A stretch of DNA of 64,000 nucleotides, taken from the NCBI GenBank assembly GCA_016707705.1, contig JADJHD010000004.1, positions 62,001 to 126,000 on the forward strand, read 5' to 3'. This document shows positions 44,626 through 54,053 of this stretch, one piece after another. Each line of letters starts with the position of its first letter. The first letter of the stretch is position 1. The notes under the pieces were generated by a model. The model saw only the letters and a program-made list of their open reading frames with translations. It searched no databases and was not told the DNA's origin. The translations under genes were made by a program, and so were the position numbers. Source of the DNA: Bacteroidales bacterium. GTDB taxonomy: Bacteria > Bacteroidota > Bacteroidia > Bacteroidales > UBA4417.

Positions 44626-45612
44626 ATGACACAAGAAACACGTCCCCCATTCTCCAAAGAAATTATCCTGATCCCCGACCTCGAAGCTGAAATCAACCGA
44701 CTGGCCCATCGCATCAACGAAGATATCCTCATCCGGATGAAGCGTAAAGGTGCAGTGCTGGGGATCAGCGGTGGAATTGACTCCTCTGTAACCATGGCAT
44801 TGGCTGTAAGGGCACTGGGACCAGAGAGGGTTTTTGGAATCATGCTTCCTGAACAGGAATCCAATAGCGATAGCCTCAGGCTGGCAAGAGACCTTACCGA
44901 TAAATTCGGTGTACCTTCACTGATTGAGAATATCTCTGCAGCCCTTCAGGGTTTTAAATGCTATGAGCGCAGAGATGAAGCTATAAAAAGAGTATTTCCT
45001 GAATTCGACCCCATTACCTATAAGTCAAAAATCGGTATCAATCGTACCGGACTGAATCATAACCTTCCTCCGATTTTCTCCCTCACCATTATTGCACCTG
45101 ATGGGCATGAGAAGAAAAAGGTGATTCCTGTAAGGGAATACCTGCAGATTGTTGCCGCCTCAAACTTCAAGCAAAGAACCCGCATGTCGATGCTGTATTA
45201 TCATTCCGAAGCCATGCATTATGCTGTGCTCGGGACTGCCAACAAGCATGAGATTGAACAGGGTTTCTTTGTGAAACATGGTGACGGAGGCGTTGACCTG
45301 CTTCCAATCGGACATCTTTACAAGACTCAGGTTTATCAGATGGCTTCCGCACTTGGTGTTCCTGCTGAAATTATTTCACGTACCCCAACTTCTGACACCT
45401 ATTCAGCTGAACAGTCGCAGGAGGAATTTTTCTTCCAGATGCCTTTCAGGGAAATGGATCTTTTATGGTATGGATTTGAGCATGCCTACACTCCCGAGGA
45501 GGTTGGTGAGGTAATGGATATGACTGTTGATCAGGTGAACATGGTCTACAATAATTTCAAGAGAAAACAAAGGACCACTGAGTACCTGCGAATGGTGCCA
45601 ATCCGCATGTAA
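44626..45612 (+). CDS. nadE: NAD synthase-like, ammonia-type (N-type ATP pyrophosphatase)
   Basis: ATP-pyrophosphatase that amidates deamido-NAD to NAD, using ammonia: the PP-loop SGGIDSS is at residues 48-54. The rest includes RTRMSMLYYHSEAM, GTANKHEIEQGFFVKHGDGGVDLLP and the C-terminal TPEEVGEV and NNFKRKQRTTEY. It lacks the N-terminal nitrilase domain of glutamine-dependent forms. It is 328 residues, longer than the ~275 of E. coli NadE, and belongs to the TSDTYSAEQSQEEFFF-type variant. It lies 71 bp before an AMP-forming ligase and close to an ACP and an asparagine synthetase, so a dedicated amidation role rather than housekeeping NAD synthesis is possible. Confidence 0.85.
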   Translation: MTQETRPPFSKEIILIPDLEAEINRLAHRINEDILIRMKRKGAVLGISGGIDSSVTMALAVRALGPERVFGIMLPEQESNSDSLRLARDLTDKFGVPSLIENISAALQGFKCYERRDEAIKRVFPEFDPITYKSKIGINRTGLNHNLPPIFSLTIIAPDGHEKKKVIPVREYLQIVAASNFKQRTRMSMLYYHSEAMHYAVLGTANKHEIEQGFFVKHGDGGVDLLPIGHLYKTQVYQMASALGVPAEIISRTPTSDTYSAEQSQEEFFFQMPFREMDLLWYGFEHAYTPEEVGEVMDMTVDQVNMVYNNFKRKQRTTEYLRMVPIRM

Positions 45613-45683
45613 TCCATCCTTTTCTTAAAAGGGATTCCTGATTATTCCGGGAAACCAATTGTACTTAACCAATATCAAAAACC

Positions 45684-47258
45684 ATGGTAGCTATCCCACA
45701 GCGCTTGTTTGGAGAAGCTTTGATTAATTCTGCAAGGCAGTTTCCTGATAAGGCAGCCTTTATCAGCAAGGGTGAAGAGTATTCCTATTCCTCAGTCCTG
45801 AAAATGGCTGAGAATATGGCTGCATACATGACTCTCAATGGCCTGCAGAGGGGTGACAGGGTGGCAATATACATGCACAACACCTGGCAATGTGCCGTTT
45901 CAATATATGCCACTTCACTAGCCGGTGCGGCATTTCTGGTTATCAATCCCCAGACTAAAGCCCCAAAGCTTGAGTTTATCCTCAACGACAGCGGCGCCTG
46001 CTTCCTGATCACTGAAGCAATTATTCAGCATGAATGGTTGCAGGTGTTGCCACAAACCCCTGCTATCAAGGGTTTGCTGATCTCTGGCGATATCACTCCC
46101 GAATTCTTGGCTTCCGGTGTAAGTCCGGTTTCATTCGAAGAAACAGTTCATAATCATTATCCCGGAGTTAAGCTTCATGGTGCAATTGCCCTTGACCTGG
46201 CTGCTCTGATTTATACTTCCGGCAGTACCGGATTCCCAAAGGGAGTGATGATGACTCACCAGAACATGGTTTTCACCAGCTGGAGTCTGATTCAGTACCT
46301 TCGGTTGACAGAGGATGACAGAATTATGCTGCTTTTGCCGCTGGCATTCGATTATGGCCTTTATCAGCTAATCATGTCAGTGACATTAGGCGCAACCCTG
46401 ATTATGGAGTTGTCGTTTACCTTTCCTGCTTCAATTTACAAATCGATAGAGCAGTTCAAACCTACCGTTTTCCCCGGTGTTCCAACAATTTATGCCATGA
46501 TGATTGCCTCCAACAAGCAGTCTGGCATCAATTTCCCGGCAATTGAAAAGGTAACCAATACCGCAGCAGCGCTTCCTGCAGAGTTTATTCCTGAACTGAA
46601 GAAGGTATTTCCGAATGCATTGATTTTTTCAATGTATGGACTAACCGAATGCAAGAGGGTTTGCTACCTCGAACCTGAATTGCTGGATGAGAATCCCAAT
46701 TCAGTTGGTAAGGCTATTCCCGGGACTGAAGTTTACCTGCTCACACCCGAAGGTGAACCTGTGCCTGCAGGAACTCCCGGTATATTGCATGTCCGCGGCC
46801 CACATGTGATGCTGGGTTACTGGAACCGTGAAGATCTTAGCAAGGAAATGCTTCGTCCGGGTAAATTGCCCTGGGAACGTACTCTATGTTCCAACGACTG
46901 GTTTATCATGGATGAAAAGGGCTTGCTCTATTTCCAGGGCAGGGCTGATGATATCATCAAGTCAAGGGGCGAAAAGGTCAGTCCGCTTGAAGTTGAAAAT
47001 GTGATATACAAAGTTGCCGGAGTAAAGGAAGTTGCCGTTGTGGGAGCTCCTGACGTAATCCTTGGTGAAGCCATTATTGCCTATGTCACCTTGCATGAAA
47101 ATGCTGTGATATCTGAGAAGGAGATTATGCGTGAATGCGTTTCGAATCTCGAGCTTTTTATGCACCCTAAAAAGGTGATATTCCTGGATCAGATGCCTAA
47201 AAGTACAAATGGCAAGATTGAAAGGAAGGAACTGAAGGTGAGGGCTGCAAGTCTTTAA
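45684..47258 (+). CDS. AMP-forming acyl/aryl ligase (ANL superfamily)
   Basis: A 524-residue adenylate-forming enzyme. The ATP-binding core IYTSGSTGFPKGVMMTH is at residues ~173-189, YGLTECKR (A5) ~317, GRADDIIKSRGEKVSPLEVE (A8) ~418 and the catalytic-lysine motif PKSTNGKIERKE (A10) ~505. It activates a carboxylic acid as an acyl-adenylate and loads it onto CoA or an ACP phosphopantetheine. The free-standing ACP coded 462 bp downstream is a likely acceptor. The substrate cannot be predicted: the binding-pocket residues are not of a class I recognise. Same strand as the ACP and AsnB genes. Confidence 0.9.
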   Translation: MVAIPQRLFGEALINSARQFPDKAAFISKGEEYSYSSVLKMAENMAAYMTLNGLQRGDRVAIYMHNTWQCAVSIYATSLAGAAFLVINPQTKAPKLEFILNDSGACFLITEAIIQHEWLQVLPQTPAIKGLLISGDITPEFLASGVSPVSFEETVHNHYPGVKLHGAIALDLAALIYTSGSTGFPKGVMMTHQNMVFTSWSLIQYLRLTEDDRIMLLLPLAFDYGLYQLIMSVTLGATLIMELSFTFPASIYKSIEQFKPTVFPGVPTIYAMMIASNKQSGINFPAIEKVTNTAAALPAEFIPELKKVFPNALIFSMYGLTECKRVCYLEPELLDENPNSVGKAIPGTEVYLLTPEGEPVPAGTPGILHVRGPHVMLGYWNREDLSKEMLRPGKLPWERTLCSNDWFIMDEKGLLYFQGRADDIIKSRGEKVSPLEVENVIYKVAGVKEVAVVGAPDVILGEAIIAYVTLHENAVISEKEIMRECVSNLELFMHPKKVIFLDQMPKSTNGKIERKELKVRAASL

Positions 47259-47720
47259 CTAACTGTATTTATTAGATTCAAACTAAATGTACCGGGTGAA
47301 ATGGCAATTCATTCGGTAAAATAAAGTCTATGGGTTATCGCTTTTACTGGCTGTTGCCCATCCAGCTCAAGTTCATAAATATTACCTTCTACAGTAAAGG
47401 GAATAAACCTTTAAACAACCTTACTCACAAACTCAGATACTCAACTAGCTACCCGACCATTGTTTCCCAATCCCACAAACCTTTTTTGCCTTCATTCGTT
47501 ATAAATTTTGACGAATGTTAAGCTGTTTTGCCTAAAAAGGGCTAAAGGGAAGGGGATAGAAGCCGGAAATATTACTGGTTCTTGTTAAATGACAATCAGC
47601 AATTTGTACATTTGCAATCAAGCCAGATCTTCCATCCTGCTTACATTGGTTGAGGATTGCATAATCCTAACTAAAGTGAATACACTAGAACCTCTCAACA
47701 CTGCAACGTTACCAAGTGAA
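47259..47720. other. 462-bp spacer upstream of the ACP gene
   Basis: No gene is credible. A -7-like TACATTTG (47607-47614) with TTG at 47582-47584 (22-bp spacer) could drive the ACP-AsnB pair independently of the ligase; a leader of roughly 100 nt would result. An in-frame extension of the ACP frame back to 47589 exists but lacks similarity to ACPs. Confidence 0.55.
47582..47614 (+). promoter_or_regulatory. Putative promoter of the ACP-AsnB pair
   Basis: TTG (47582-47584) and TACATTTG (47607-47614) with a 22-bp spacer; slightly over the 19-21 bp usual for Bacteroidota promoters. Confidence 0.35.
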
Positions 47721-47972
47721 ATGTACCAGACCGAAGAAATTCATGAAATTCTAAGAAATTTTATCGCTGAAACTACCTACACCCCAGTGGATCAGATAAA
47801 AGACGACACCCTGATTTTTGTTCAGGGTATCTTTGACTCAATGGGCTTTATTTCATTGATTAATTTCCTTGAAGAGCAATTCACCATTCACGCCGATGAT
47901 TCTGATTTACTGGAGGAGAATTTCGAGTCTATCAAAGCAATCACTGGTTTTATCAAGACTAAACTAAATTAG
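47721..47972 (+). CDS. Acyl carrier protein
   Basis: An 83-residue ACP from the ATG at 47721 (MYQTEEIHEILRNFIAET). The phosphopantetheine-attachment serine is Ser40 in IFDSMGFISL, and the helix layout, including the C-terminal SIKAITGFIKTKL, fits. A longer frame from 47589 has no ACP similarity upstream of residue 45 and is not used. It is 10 bp before asnB on the same strand. As a dedicated ACP next to an AMP ligase and an amidotransferase it most likely carries a substrate for a specialised pathway, not fatty acid synthesis. Confidence 0.9.
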   Translation: MYQTEEIHEILRNFIAETTYTPVDQIKDDTLIFVQGIFDSMGFISLINFLEEQFTIHADDSDLLEENFESIKAITGFIKTKLN

Positions 47973-47982
47973 CCGCTTTTGA

Positions 47983-49953
47983 ATGTGCGGAATTGCCGGA
48001 ATCTATAATTATCCCTGCGCTGATCGGTCCTCAGAGGATGTCGTAAAGCGCATGCTGGGAATAATCCGTCACAGAGGGCCAGATGAAACCGGTATTCTTT
48101 GTGGCGATGGCTTTGCTTCCGGTTCTGTGAGGCTCAGTATTATCGATATCTCTTCCGGACAACAACCAATCTCCGATGAATCGGGGAATTATTGGGTTGT
48201 GTTCAATGGGGAGATCTTCAATTATATAGAATTAAGACAGGAATTGATTGCCAGGGGTGTGAAACTCCATACCCAAAGTGATACTGAGGTAGTTGTGCAG
48301 ATGTACGCTCTATACGGGCCTGCTTGCCTTAGCCGCTTTAACGGACAATTTGCAATATGTATCTGGGATCGACAGAAAAGGGAGATTTTCATTGCCCGCG
48401 ACCGTGTTGGAATCCGTCCGGTATTCTACTGGAACGAAGGTGGACGTTTCGCCTTTTGTTCTGAAATCAAGGGATTGTTTACACTCGATAAGGTTAAAAG
48501 GGAACTGAGACCTGAAAGTCTGGCGGAGGTTTTCACCCTCTGGACAACCGTCTCGCCCAATACTCCCTTCAAAAATATTTATGAATTGCCGCCGGCTCAT
48601 TACATGAAAGTGTCGGATGCCGGAATTCAAATACAGCGTTTCTGGAGTCTCGAATATCCTGAAGAGCAGGACGTTCGTCCGCGAAAGCTGAATGATGCCA
48701 TTGAGGAATTTACCGCTCTTCTGAAGGATGCCGTAAGGATCAGGCTGCGTGCCGATGTTCCTGTTGCTGCATATCTGAGCGGTGGACTCGATTCAAGTGC
48801 AACAACCGCATTTATTCATGAACTGGAACCATCGGTGCTGAATACCTTTTCAATCGGTTTCAGCGATGCGGAATTTGACGAAACTGCCTACCAGCTTGAA
48901 GCTGCAAAGTACTTCAATACAAATCATACCGCCTTCAGCTGCACTTCGGCTGAGATAGCGGAGAATTTCCCTCAAACCATCTGGCATTCTGAGTTTCCGA
49001 TTCTTCGGACTTCACCAACTCCCATGCTGCTGCTATCACGCAGGGTGAGGGAGCAGAATATCAAGGTAGTGGTAACGGGTGAAGGTGCTGATGAGTTTTT
49101 GGGAGGATATAATATTTTCAAGGAGGCTAAAATTCGCAGGTTCTGGGCAAAGGATCCGAAGTCGAAGTACAGGCCATTGCTGCTGAGTAAGCTTTATCCC
49201 TACCTGAAGATGATGCATGGGCTGAATAACAGCGCCCTTAAAATGTTCTTCGGATATAAGCTTTCGGAAACAGAAGATCCCTTGTATTCACATCTGCTTC
49301 GCTGGCATAATACTTCCCGAATCCGCTCTTTTTTCACAGAGGATTTTCGCAATTCTGTGGCATCCCACGATCCAGTGGCAGAAATATATCCTTCACTTCC
49401 TTCAAACTTCATGAAATGGAGTGAATTATCGAGGTCACAGTACCTTGAAGCTTCAATATTCATGTCCAACTACCTGCTTTCTTCCCAGGGTGACCGCGTT
49501 GCCATGGGCAATTCAGTGGAAGGCAGATATCCATTCCTTGATTACCGGGTTATTGAATTTAGTGCTTCATTACCGGATAATTTCAGGCTTAACGGACTGG
49601 ATGAAAAGTACCTGCTTAAGAAGGCAATGGCCGGCAAAATCCCAGAATCCATCCTGAAGCGTCCGAAACAAGCTTATCGTGCCCCAATTGCCAGAAGTTT
49701 CTTTGGTACCGGAGCTCCTGATTATGTGAAGGATATTTTATCTTCAGATGCATTGAATTCAGTGGGCTGCTTTGATGCAAACAGGGTGGAGGCGCTGGTT
49801 TCAAAGATGCATGCCGGACAAAATATCTCCGAAGTCGATCAGATGGCTGTTGCCGGAATTCTCTCAACCCAGCTTCTGCATGAGAAATTTATCCGCTCTG
49901 CAATGCCAGATGAATCCTCATTTCTTGCCAACATCAGGGTGGTAAATATATAG
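47983..49953 (+). CDS. asnB: Glutamine-hydrolysing asparagine synthetase-like amidotransferase
   Basis: A 656-residue class II glutamine amidotransferase: the catalytic Cys2 is directly after the initiator (MCGIAGIYNYP), the glutaminase domain runs to about 215 (RHRGPDETG, FNGEIFNYIELR), and the synthetase PP-loop YLSGGLDSS is at ~262-270 with GEGADEFLGGY at ~366-376. It transfers ammonia from glutamine to an activated carboxylate. True AsnB acts on aspartate; homologues in lipid and antibiotic clusters amidate ACP-bound or other carboxylates. Its 10-bp spacing from the ACP gene argues for the second kind of job here, by inference. Confidence 0.88.
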   Translation: MCGIAGIYNYPCADRSSEDVVKRMLGIIRHRGPDETGILCGDGFASGSVRLSIIDISSGQQPISDESGNYWVVFNGEIFNYIELRQELIARGVKLHTQSDTEVVVQMYALYGPACLSRFNGQFAICIWDRQKREIFIARDRVGIRPVFYWNEGGRFAFCSEIKGLFTLDKVKRELRPESLAEVFTLWTTVSPNTPFKNIYELPPAHYMKVSDAGIQIQRFWSLEYPEEQDVRPRKLNDAIEEFTALLKDAVRIRLRADVPVAAYLSGGLDSSATTAFIHELEPSVLNTFSIGFSDAEFDETAYQLEAAKYFNTNHTAFSCTSAEIAENFPQTIWHSEFPILRTSPTPMLLLSRRVREQNIKVVVTGEGADEFLGGYNIFKEAKIRRFWAKDPKSKYRPLLLSKLYPYLKMMHGLNNSALKMFFGYKLSETEDPLYSHLLRWHNTSRIRSFFTEDFRNSVASHDPVAEIYPSLPSNFMKWSELSRSQYLEASIFMSNYLLSSQGDRVAMGNSVEGRYPFLDYRVIEFSASLPDNFRLNGLDEKYLLKKAMAGKIPESILKRPKQAYRAPIARSFFGTGAPDYVKDILSSDALNSVGCFDANRVEALVSKMHAGQNISEVDQMAVAGILSTQLLHEKFIRSAMPDESSFLANIRVVNI

Positions 49954-50097
49954 GGGCTCTAATATCCCAGGTTTTTTGACCATTGCTTACAGGAGAATTA
50001 CTCTTCTGATTATCCGTTTTCTTTCGTGAATGAATGGAAGCAAGCACTGAAAAGGTCCGCAAAAAATTGCCATCTTTGCAGTTGCAAATCCTATTCT

Positions 50098-51795
50098 ATG
50101 AATGGCATATCTGGCCTTGGCCGGTTCATATATAAAATCTTACCGGGATTCATCATTTTGCTGATGACCTGGTCATGCGCTACCATTCAAGCTCCAACAG
50201 GAGGTCCTGAGGATGAGACCCCTCCATCATTGGTCTATTCTGATCCGGAAAATGGTTCTGCTAATTTCAACAATAGCAGGATTACTCTGGGCTTTAGTGA
50301 GTATGTCCAGCTTAAGGACATTGAAAAATTTCTTCTTATTTCCCCTCCGCTAAACAAGGATCCGGATTTTCGCATCAAGGGCCGTTCGCTTGTTATTAAA
50401 TTAAAGGATACTCTCCGAAGCAATACCACCTACAGTTTCTACTTCGGGGAAGCCATTGTTGACCTTACTGAATCCAATCCGCTGTCAAATTTCAACTTTG
50501 CTTTTTCTACAGGTTCATATATCGATTCGCTGGGAATGTCAGGAAGGGTAGCTGATGCCTATACAAGACTTCCGGTTAAGGATGTGCTCCTGATGCTTTA
50601 CAGTAATACCGCCGATTCAGCTGCAATGCTTGAGCGGCCTGTGTATGTTTCAAGAACCAATGAAAGCGGGGATTATGTATTTACTAACCTTGCTGACGGG
50701 AAATACAGACTTGTAGCCCTGAAGGATGGGAATAGTGATTACCTCTACAATCTCCCCAATGAACAGATCGGCTTTTTCGATAGCCTTGTAGAACCCTGCT
50801 ATCAAAAACCGGAAGTCCGCAAGGATACCCTCAAGGTCAGGTCAGAGGGCCCGCATTTTGACATCAGTCTTTTCCCTCAACCGGATTCAATTCAAAGGAA
50901 TCTTAAGGCATTTATGGCTGCCCCTCACGTAATGACATTGGTTTTCAGATATCCGTTGCAGAACCCTGAATTTGAACCACTGGATTCTCTTCCGTTATTG
51001 AAGGGTAGTTTTCGGGAGTTTAATCAGGCGAAGGACACAGTCACTTTCTGGCTGAAACCCGAAATGCCGGACACACTCAGGCTGAAGGTGTTCGAAAATG
51101 GTGAAATTCTTGATACACTCAATATTGCCACTATTTTCAAGCAACGCAATCCGGAACGTGGAAAACCTCAGGTCGCTGATACAACCCTTCGATTCGCGAC
51201 TACCACTTCAAGGGGGAACGTCCTCGGATATAATCTTCCATTCATATTTACATTTCCAAATCCCCTTGAATCATTTGATGCCAGCCTGTTGAGGCTGATG
51301 TCGGTTAAAGGGAAAGATTCACTGGTCCCGGATCTTGCATATGCCGATAGTACAATGCGCCGTATCAAGCTGAAATACAACTGGAAGTCAGGGGAGGATT
51401 ACAAGCTCCTTATACCTGCCGGAGCCTTCAGGGATATCTACGGACAGACGAATGATACTGTCAGGGCTGGATTTAGCGTGAAGCTAAAGGATGATTATGG
51501 ACTATTCAAAGTCAAGGCAACACTGGTGAATGTTCCTCATCCTGTTATCATCCAATTGCTAGGAGAAAAGGGAGTTGTTGTTCAGCAGCATACAATTACC
51601 GAATCAGGAGATGTTGATTTCGGATTTCTTGCACCGGGGAAATATGGTCTTAAAGCTATCTACGATGCCAATGCCAATGGGAAATGGGATACCGGTGTAT
51701 TTTTGAAGCAGAGGCAGCCTGAAAGGGTGGCGATTCATCCAAAGGTATTCGAAATCAGAGGGAACTGGGAACTCGAGGAGGAGTGGCAGCTCTAA
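50098..51795 (+). CDS. Ig-like domain lipoprotein
   Basis: A 565-residue lipoprotein from the ATG at 50098 (MNGISGLGRFIYKILPGFIILLMTWSC; lipobox Cys near 27); the longer frame from 50026 has an unlikely cysteine-rich N-terminus. Mature start: ATIQAPTGGPEDETPPSL. A bacterial Ig-like (Big_5/SbsA) domain follows, with SDPENGSANFNNSRITLGFSEYV. Later residues include a carboxypeptidase-regulatory-like stretch (GMSGRVADAYTRLPVKDVLLMLYS, GDYVFTNLADGKYRLVALKDGNSDYLYN). This architecture is common in Bacteroidota envelope lipoproteins of unknown function. It follows asnB by 144 bp on the same strand without an obvious functional link. Confidence 0.85.
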   Translation: MNGISGLGRFIYKILPGFIILLMTWSCATIQAPTGGPEDETPPSLVYSDPENGSANFNNSRITLGFSEYVQLKDIEKFLLISPPLNKDPDFRIKGRSLVIKLKDTLRSNTTYSFYFGEAIVDLTESNPLSNFNFAFSTGSYIDSLGMSGRVADAYTRLPVKDVLLMLYSNTADSAAMLERPVYVSRTNESGDYVFTNLADGKYRLVALKDGNSDYLYNLPNEQIGFFDSLVEPCYQKPEVRKDTLKVRSEGPHFDISLFPQPDSIQRNLKAFMAAPHVMTLVFRYPLQNPEFEPLDSLPLLKGSFREFNQAKDTVTFWLKPEMPDTLRLKVFENGEILDTLNIATIFKQRNPERGKPQVADTTLRFATTTSRGNVLGYNLPFIFTFPNPLESFDASLLRLMSVKGKDSLVPDLAYADSTMRRIKLKYNWKSGEDYKLLIPAGAFRDIYGQTNDTVRAGFSVKLKDDYGLFKVKATLVNVPHPVIIQLLGEKGVVVQQHTITESGDVDFGFLAPGKYGLKAIYDANANGKWDTGVFLKQRQPERVAIHPKVFEIRGNWELEEEWQL

Positions 51796-51866
51796 GCAAA
51801 TACGTTATTTTGATTTGATACCTGCTACTCAGCATTTGGATTGTAAAATCAGAAAGTAAAAAAGAA

Positions 51867-51908
51867 TGCCCTGAATCCGGTTGAAGCCGAAATCAGGGCA
51901 ATATTTTT
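51867..51908. terminator. Bidirectional terminator
   Basis: Stem TGCCCTGA (51867-51874) / TCAGGGCA (51893-51900) with inner CGG/CCG pairing, followed by a T run at 51903-51909; on the other strand the A run before the stem gives T bases. It can terminate the Ig-like lipoprotein gene (plus); the ArsR gene stops 48 bp away on the minus strand. Confidence 0.8.
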
Positions 51909-51955
51909 TTACGGATTGGTTTGGCAGGACGATCTATTATCCTGATGACTACAAT

Positions 51956-52261
51956 CTAGGAAGCATCATTACACCTGTTGATGCAGGTAATGATTTCGAG
52001 GAGGGTGTTGTTCTTCAGTGAATAGTGAATCTGCTTTCCATCACGCCTGGAGGCAAGAATTCCCTTGCTCTTGAGGATATTAAGGTGATGTGATGCTGCA
52101 GCCTGCTCAATGCGCAGGGATTCGTAAATCTCAGTAACACTAAGTTTTTTGTTATTGCTAAGCAGCTCTATGATGGCGATGCGCATAGGGTGAGCCATAG
52201 CGCGCAGTTTACTGGCAGCGGCTTCTAGCTTTACGATATCAAGTTTCAACTGGTCTGACAT
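51956..52261 (-). CDS. ArsR-family winged-helix regulator
   Basis: A 101-residue ArsR/SmtB-type transcription factor. The wHTH spans about 22-95, with AMAHPMRIAIIELLSNNKKLSVTEIYESLRIEQAAASHHLNILKSKGI (recognition helix around 58-68) and the wing GILASRRDGKQIHYSL. No typical CxC metal site is seen, and the C-terminal CINRCNDAS has two cysteines (about 94 and 98), so a sensory ligand is uncertain. It is monocistronic, 66 bp downstream of ade. The AT-rich spacer upstream (52262-52327) has a -7-like element and an ATACAT-N15-ATGTAT inverted repeat that might be its operator. Confidence 0.88.
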   Translation of the reverse strand: MSDQLKLDIVKLEAAASKLRAMAHPMRIAIIELLSNNKKLSVTEIYESLRIEQAAASHHLNILKSKGILASRRDGKQIHYSLKNNTLLEIITCINRCNDAS

Positions 52262-52277
52262 ATATCTAATGTTTTTG

Positions 52278-52317
52278 CAAATATAAAAAAATACATAATA
52301 CGCAAGTAAATATGTAT
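52278..52317 (-). promoter_or_regulatory. Putative ArsR promoter with inverted repeat
   Basis: Minus-strand TATATTTG (52285-52278) with TTG at 52305-52303 (17-bp spacer), and an inverted repeat ATACAT (52291-52296) / ATGTAT (52312-52317) overlapping it. Autoregulation is a guess. Confidence 0.3.
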
Positions 52318-52327
52318 ATATTATCTA

Positions 52328-53962
52328 TTATTTTTCAAATAAGTCAGTGAAAGCGAATAACTTACCATCGAATAATCCTTTATCGCTGAGCTTTAGTTCA
52401 GGGATGACCAGCAATGCCATAAATGCCAGTGTCATGAAGGGTGCCCGCAATGGACTTCCCAGCTTATGTGCTTTATTATTAATGCTTTCGTAAGATTCTG
52501 CAGCTGTAAAACCATCCTGGTCTGTCATGATTCCGGCAACCGGCAGAGGCAGGACTGTTCCCTTTTCTCCATCCCAGATAGCTATTCCGCCTTTCGATTC
52601 CCTTATCAGTTTTATGGCTTCGCAGATAGATTCGTCGGATGTGCCTACAGCAATCAGGTTATGGCTGTCATGGGCAACAGTGGAGGCTAGGGCCCCGGAC
52701 TTAATTCCGATACCCTTGATAAATCCAATTGCTGGAGCTGATTCCTGATAGCGATTTATGACAACAAGTTTCAGTATATCCTTTTCCGGCTGGGTTTGAA
52801 CGTACCCATTTTCGGTCACTGGCTCAATCAATACCTTTCCTGTGAGAAGTTCTCCATCATAAGCTTCTATTACCTTTAACCGACCTTCTGATGCTTTAAC
52901 CTTCAGCAAATCAGGAGTGATGGTTCCAACTTTGAAAACATTGGGTTGACTGCTGCCCACTGCCTTAATATTGGTTTTTCCGTTTTCAGCAACCAGCTCG
53001 CCGTCGATGTAGGTTTTAAGAACATTGAAATCCTTGAGTGAATCGACAAGGATAAAATCAGCAGAATCTCCTTTCTGCAACAGTCCTGAACTAAGCTTGT
53101 AATGTTTAACCGGATTCAGCGTACAGCAGCGAATAGCCTGCATTGGATCATATCCCAGTGCAACTGCCCTGCGAAGCAAGAGGTTCATGTGTCCCACAAT
53201 CAGATCATCAGGATGCTTATCATCGCTGCAGAACATAATTTGCCCCGGATATTGATTCAGAAGTGGAATCAGATTGTCAAAATTCCTTGCAGCACTTCCT
53301 TCCCTGATCAGGATATGCATTCCCAGTTTGATCTTTTCAATGGCTTCGGCAACATCTGTACATTCATGGTCGGTGCTAATTCCTGATTCGGCGTAGGTTT
53401 TCAGCCAGTCACCACCAACACCGGGAGCATGTCCGTCAATAGGCTTTCCATATTTTCGTGCAGCAGTCAGCTTGGCATGAACTTCCGGATCCTGGAAAAC
53501 CACACCCGGGAAATTCATCATTTCGGAGAGATACAGTATATCGTCTCTTTGCAAAAGTTTCTCAACCTCTTTCGAGTCAAGCACTGCACCTGCCGATTCA
53601 AAGCCGGTTGCAGGAACGCAGGAGGGCGCTCCAAAGTTGAAATGAAAGGGCACCTGCCGACCATTTTCTATCATGAATTCAACACCGGCAATCCCAAGTA
53701 CATTGGCGATTTCATGGGGATCAGAAACAGTTGCAACCGTTCCATGCACACTTGCCAGTCGCGCAAATTCGGACGGCACCAGCATTGAACTCTCAATATG
53801 AATATGCGCATCAATAAGTCCCGGCAGAATGTATGGACCAAAATCATCAGTTCCTTCTACTATAGATTCGACCTTTCCATTCAGGATTTCAAGCGTTCCG
53901 GGGAATATTCTTCCACTCACAACATCAACAATCCGGCCTGATACTTTATACGACTGTGCCAT
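52328..53962 (-). CDS. ade: Adenine deaminase
   Basis: Deaminates adenine to hypoxanthine for purine salvage. The 544-residue sequence shows DAHIHIESSM (metal His pair, residues ~49-58), the DPHEIANV block, GHAPGVGG, SDDKHPDDL, a C-terminal HDSHNLIAVG and GGIAIWDG, all features of the Ade-type amidohydrolase with a manganese/iron site. It is followed by the ArsR gene on the same strand. A very good promoter pair lies at 53987-54016. In the neighbourhood there is also a possible aminofutalosine-type deaminase and a 5'-nucleotidase (58.7-61.5 kb), but on the other strand. Confidence 0.96.
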   Translation of the reverse strand: MAQSYKVSGRIVDVVSGRIFPGTLEILNGKVESIVEGTDDFGPYILPGLIDAHIHIESSMLVPSEFARLASVHGTVATVSDPHEIANVLGIAGVEFMIENGRQVPFHFNFGAPSCVPATGFESAGAVLDSKEVEKLLQRDDILYLSEMMNFPGVVFQDPEVHAKLTAARKYGKPIDGHAPGVGGDWLKTYAESGISTDHECTDVAEAIEKIKLGMHILIREGSAARNFDNLIPLLNQYPGQIMFCSDDKHPDDLIVGHMNLLLRRAVALGYDPMQAIRCCTLNPVKHYKLSSGLLQKGDSADFILVDSLKDFNVLKTYIDGELVAENGKTNIKAVGSSQPNVFKVGTITPDLLKVKASEGRLKVIEAYDGELLTGKVLIEPVTENGYVQTQPEKDILKLVVINRYQESAPAIGFIKGIGIKSGALASTVAHDSHNLIAVGTSDESICEAIKLIRESKGGIAIWDGEKGTVLPLPVAGIMTDQDGFTAAESYESINNKAHKLGSPLRAPFMTLAFMALLVIPELKLSDKGLFDGKLFAFTDLFEK

Positions 53963-53986
53963 AATCTGGAGGTTTTACTGTTCAGA

Positions 53987-54016
53987 CAAATGTAGCAAAA
54001 TCCCTCCCTGATTCAA
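53987..54016 (-). promoter_or_regulatory. Putative promoter of ade
   Basis: Minus-strand TTG (54016-54014), exact 19-bp spacer, TACATTTG (53994-53987), then 25 bp to the ATG: fits the Bacteroidota consensus TTG-N19-TAnnTTTG. Confidence 0.55.
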
Positions 54017-54053
54017 GGGGGGATAAGCTCATGAATTGAAAAGAATAATGGAG

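Noticed and set aside
45615..45634. ATCCTTTTCTTAAAAGGGAT hairpin after nadE as a terminator
   Set aside because: The stem is short and AT-rich and no T run follows, so I do not call it; cotranscription with the ligase remains possible.
47330..47521. 63-codon open frame upstream of the ACP gene
   Set aside because: No family resemblance, unusual composition for the region, and no start-site context.
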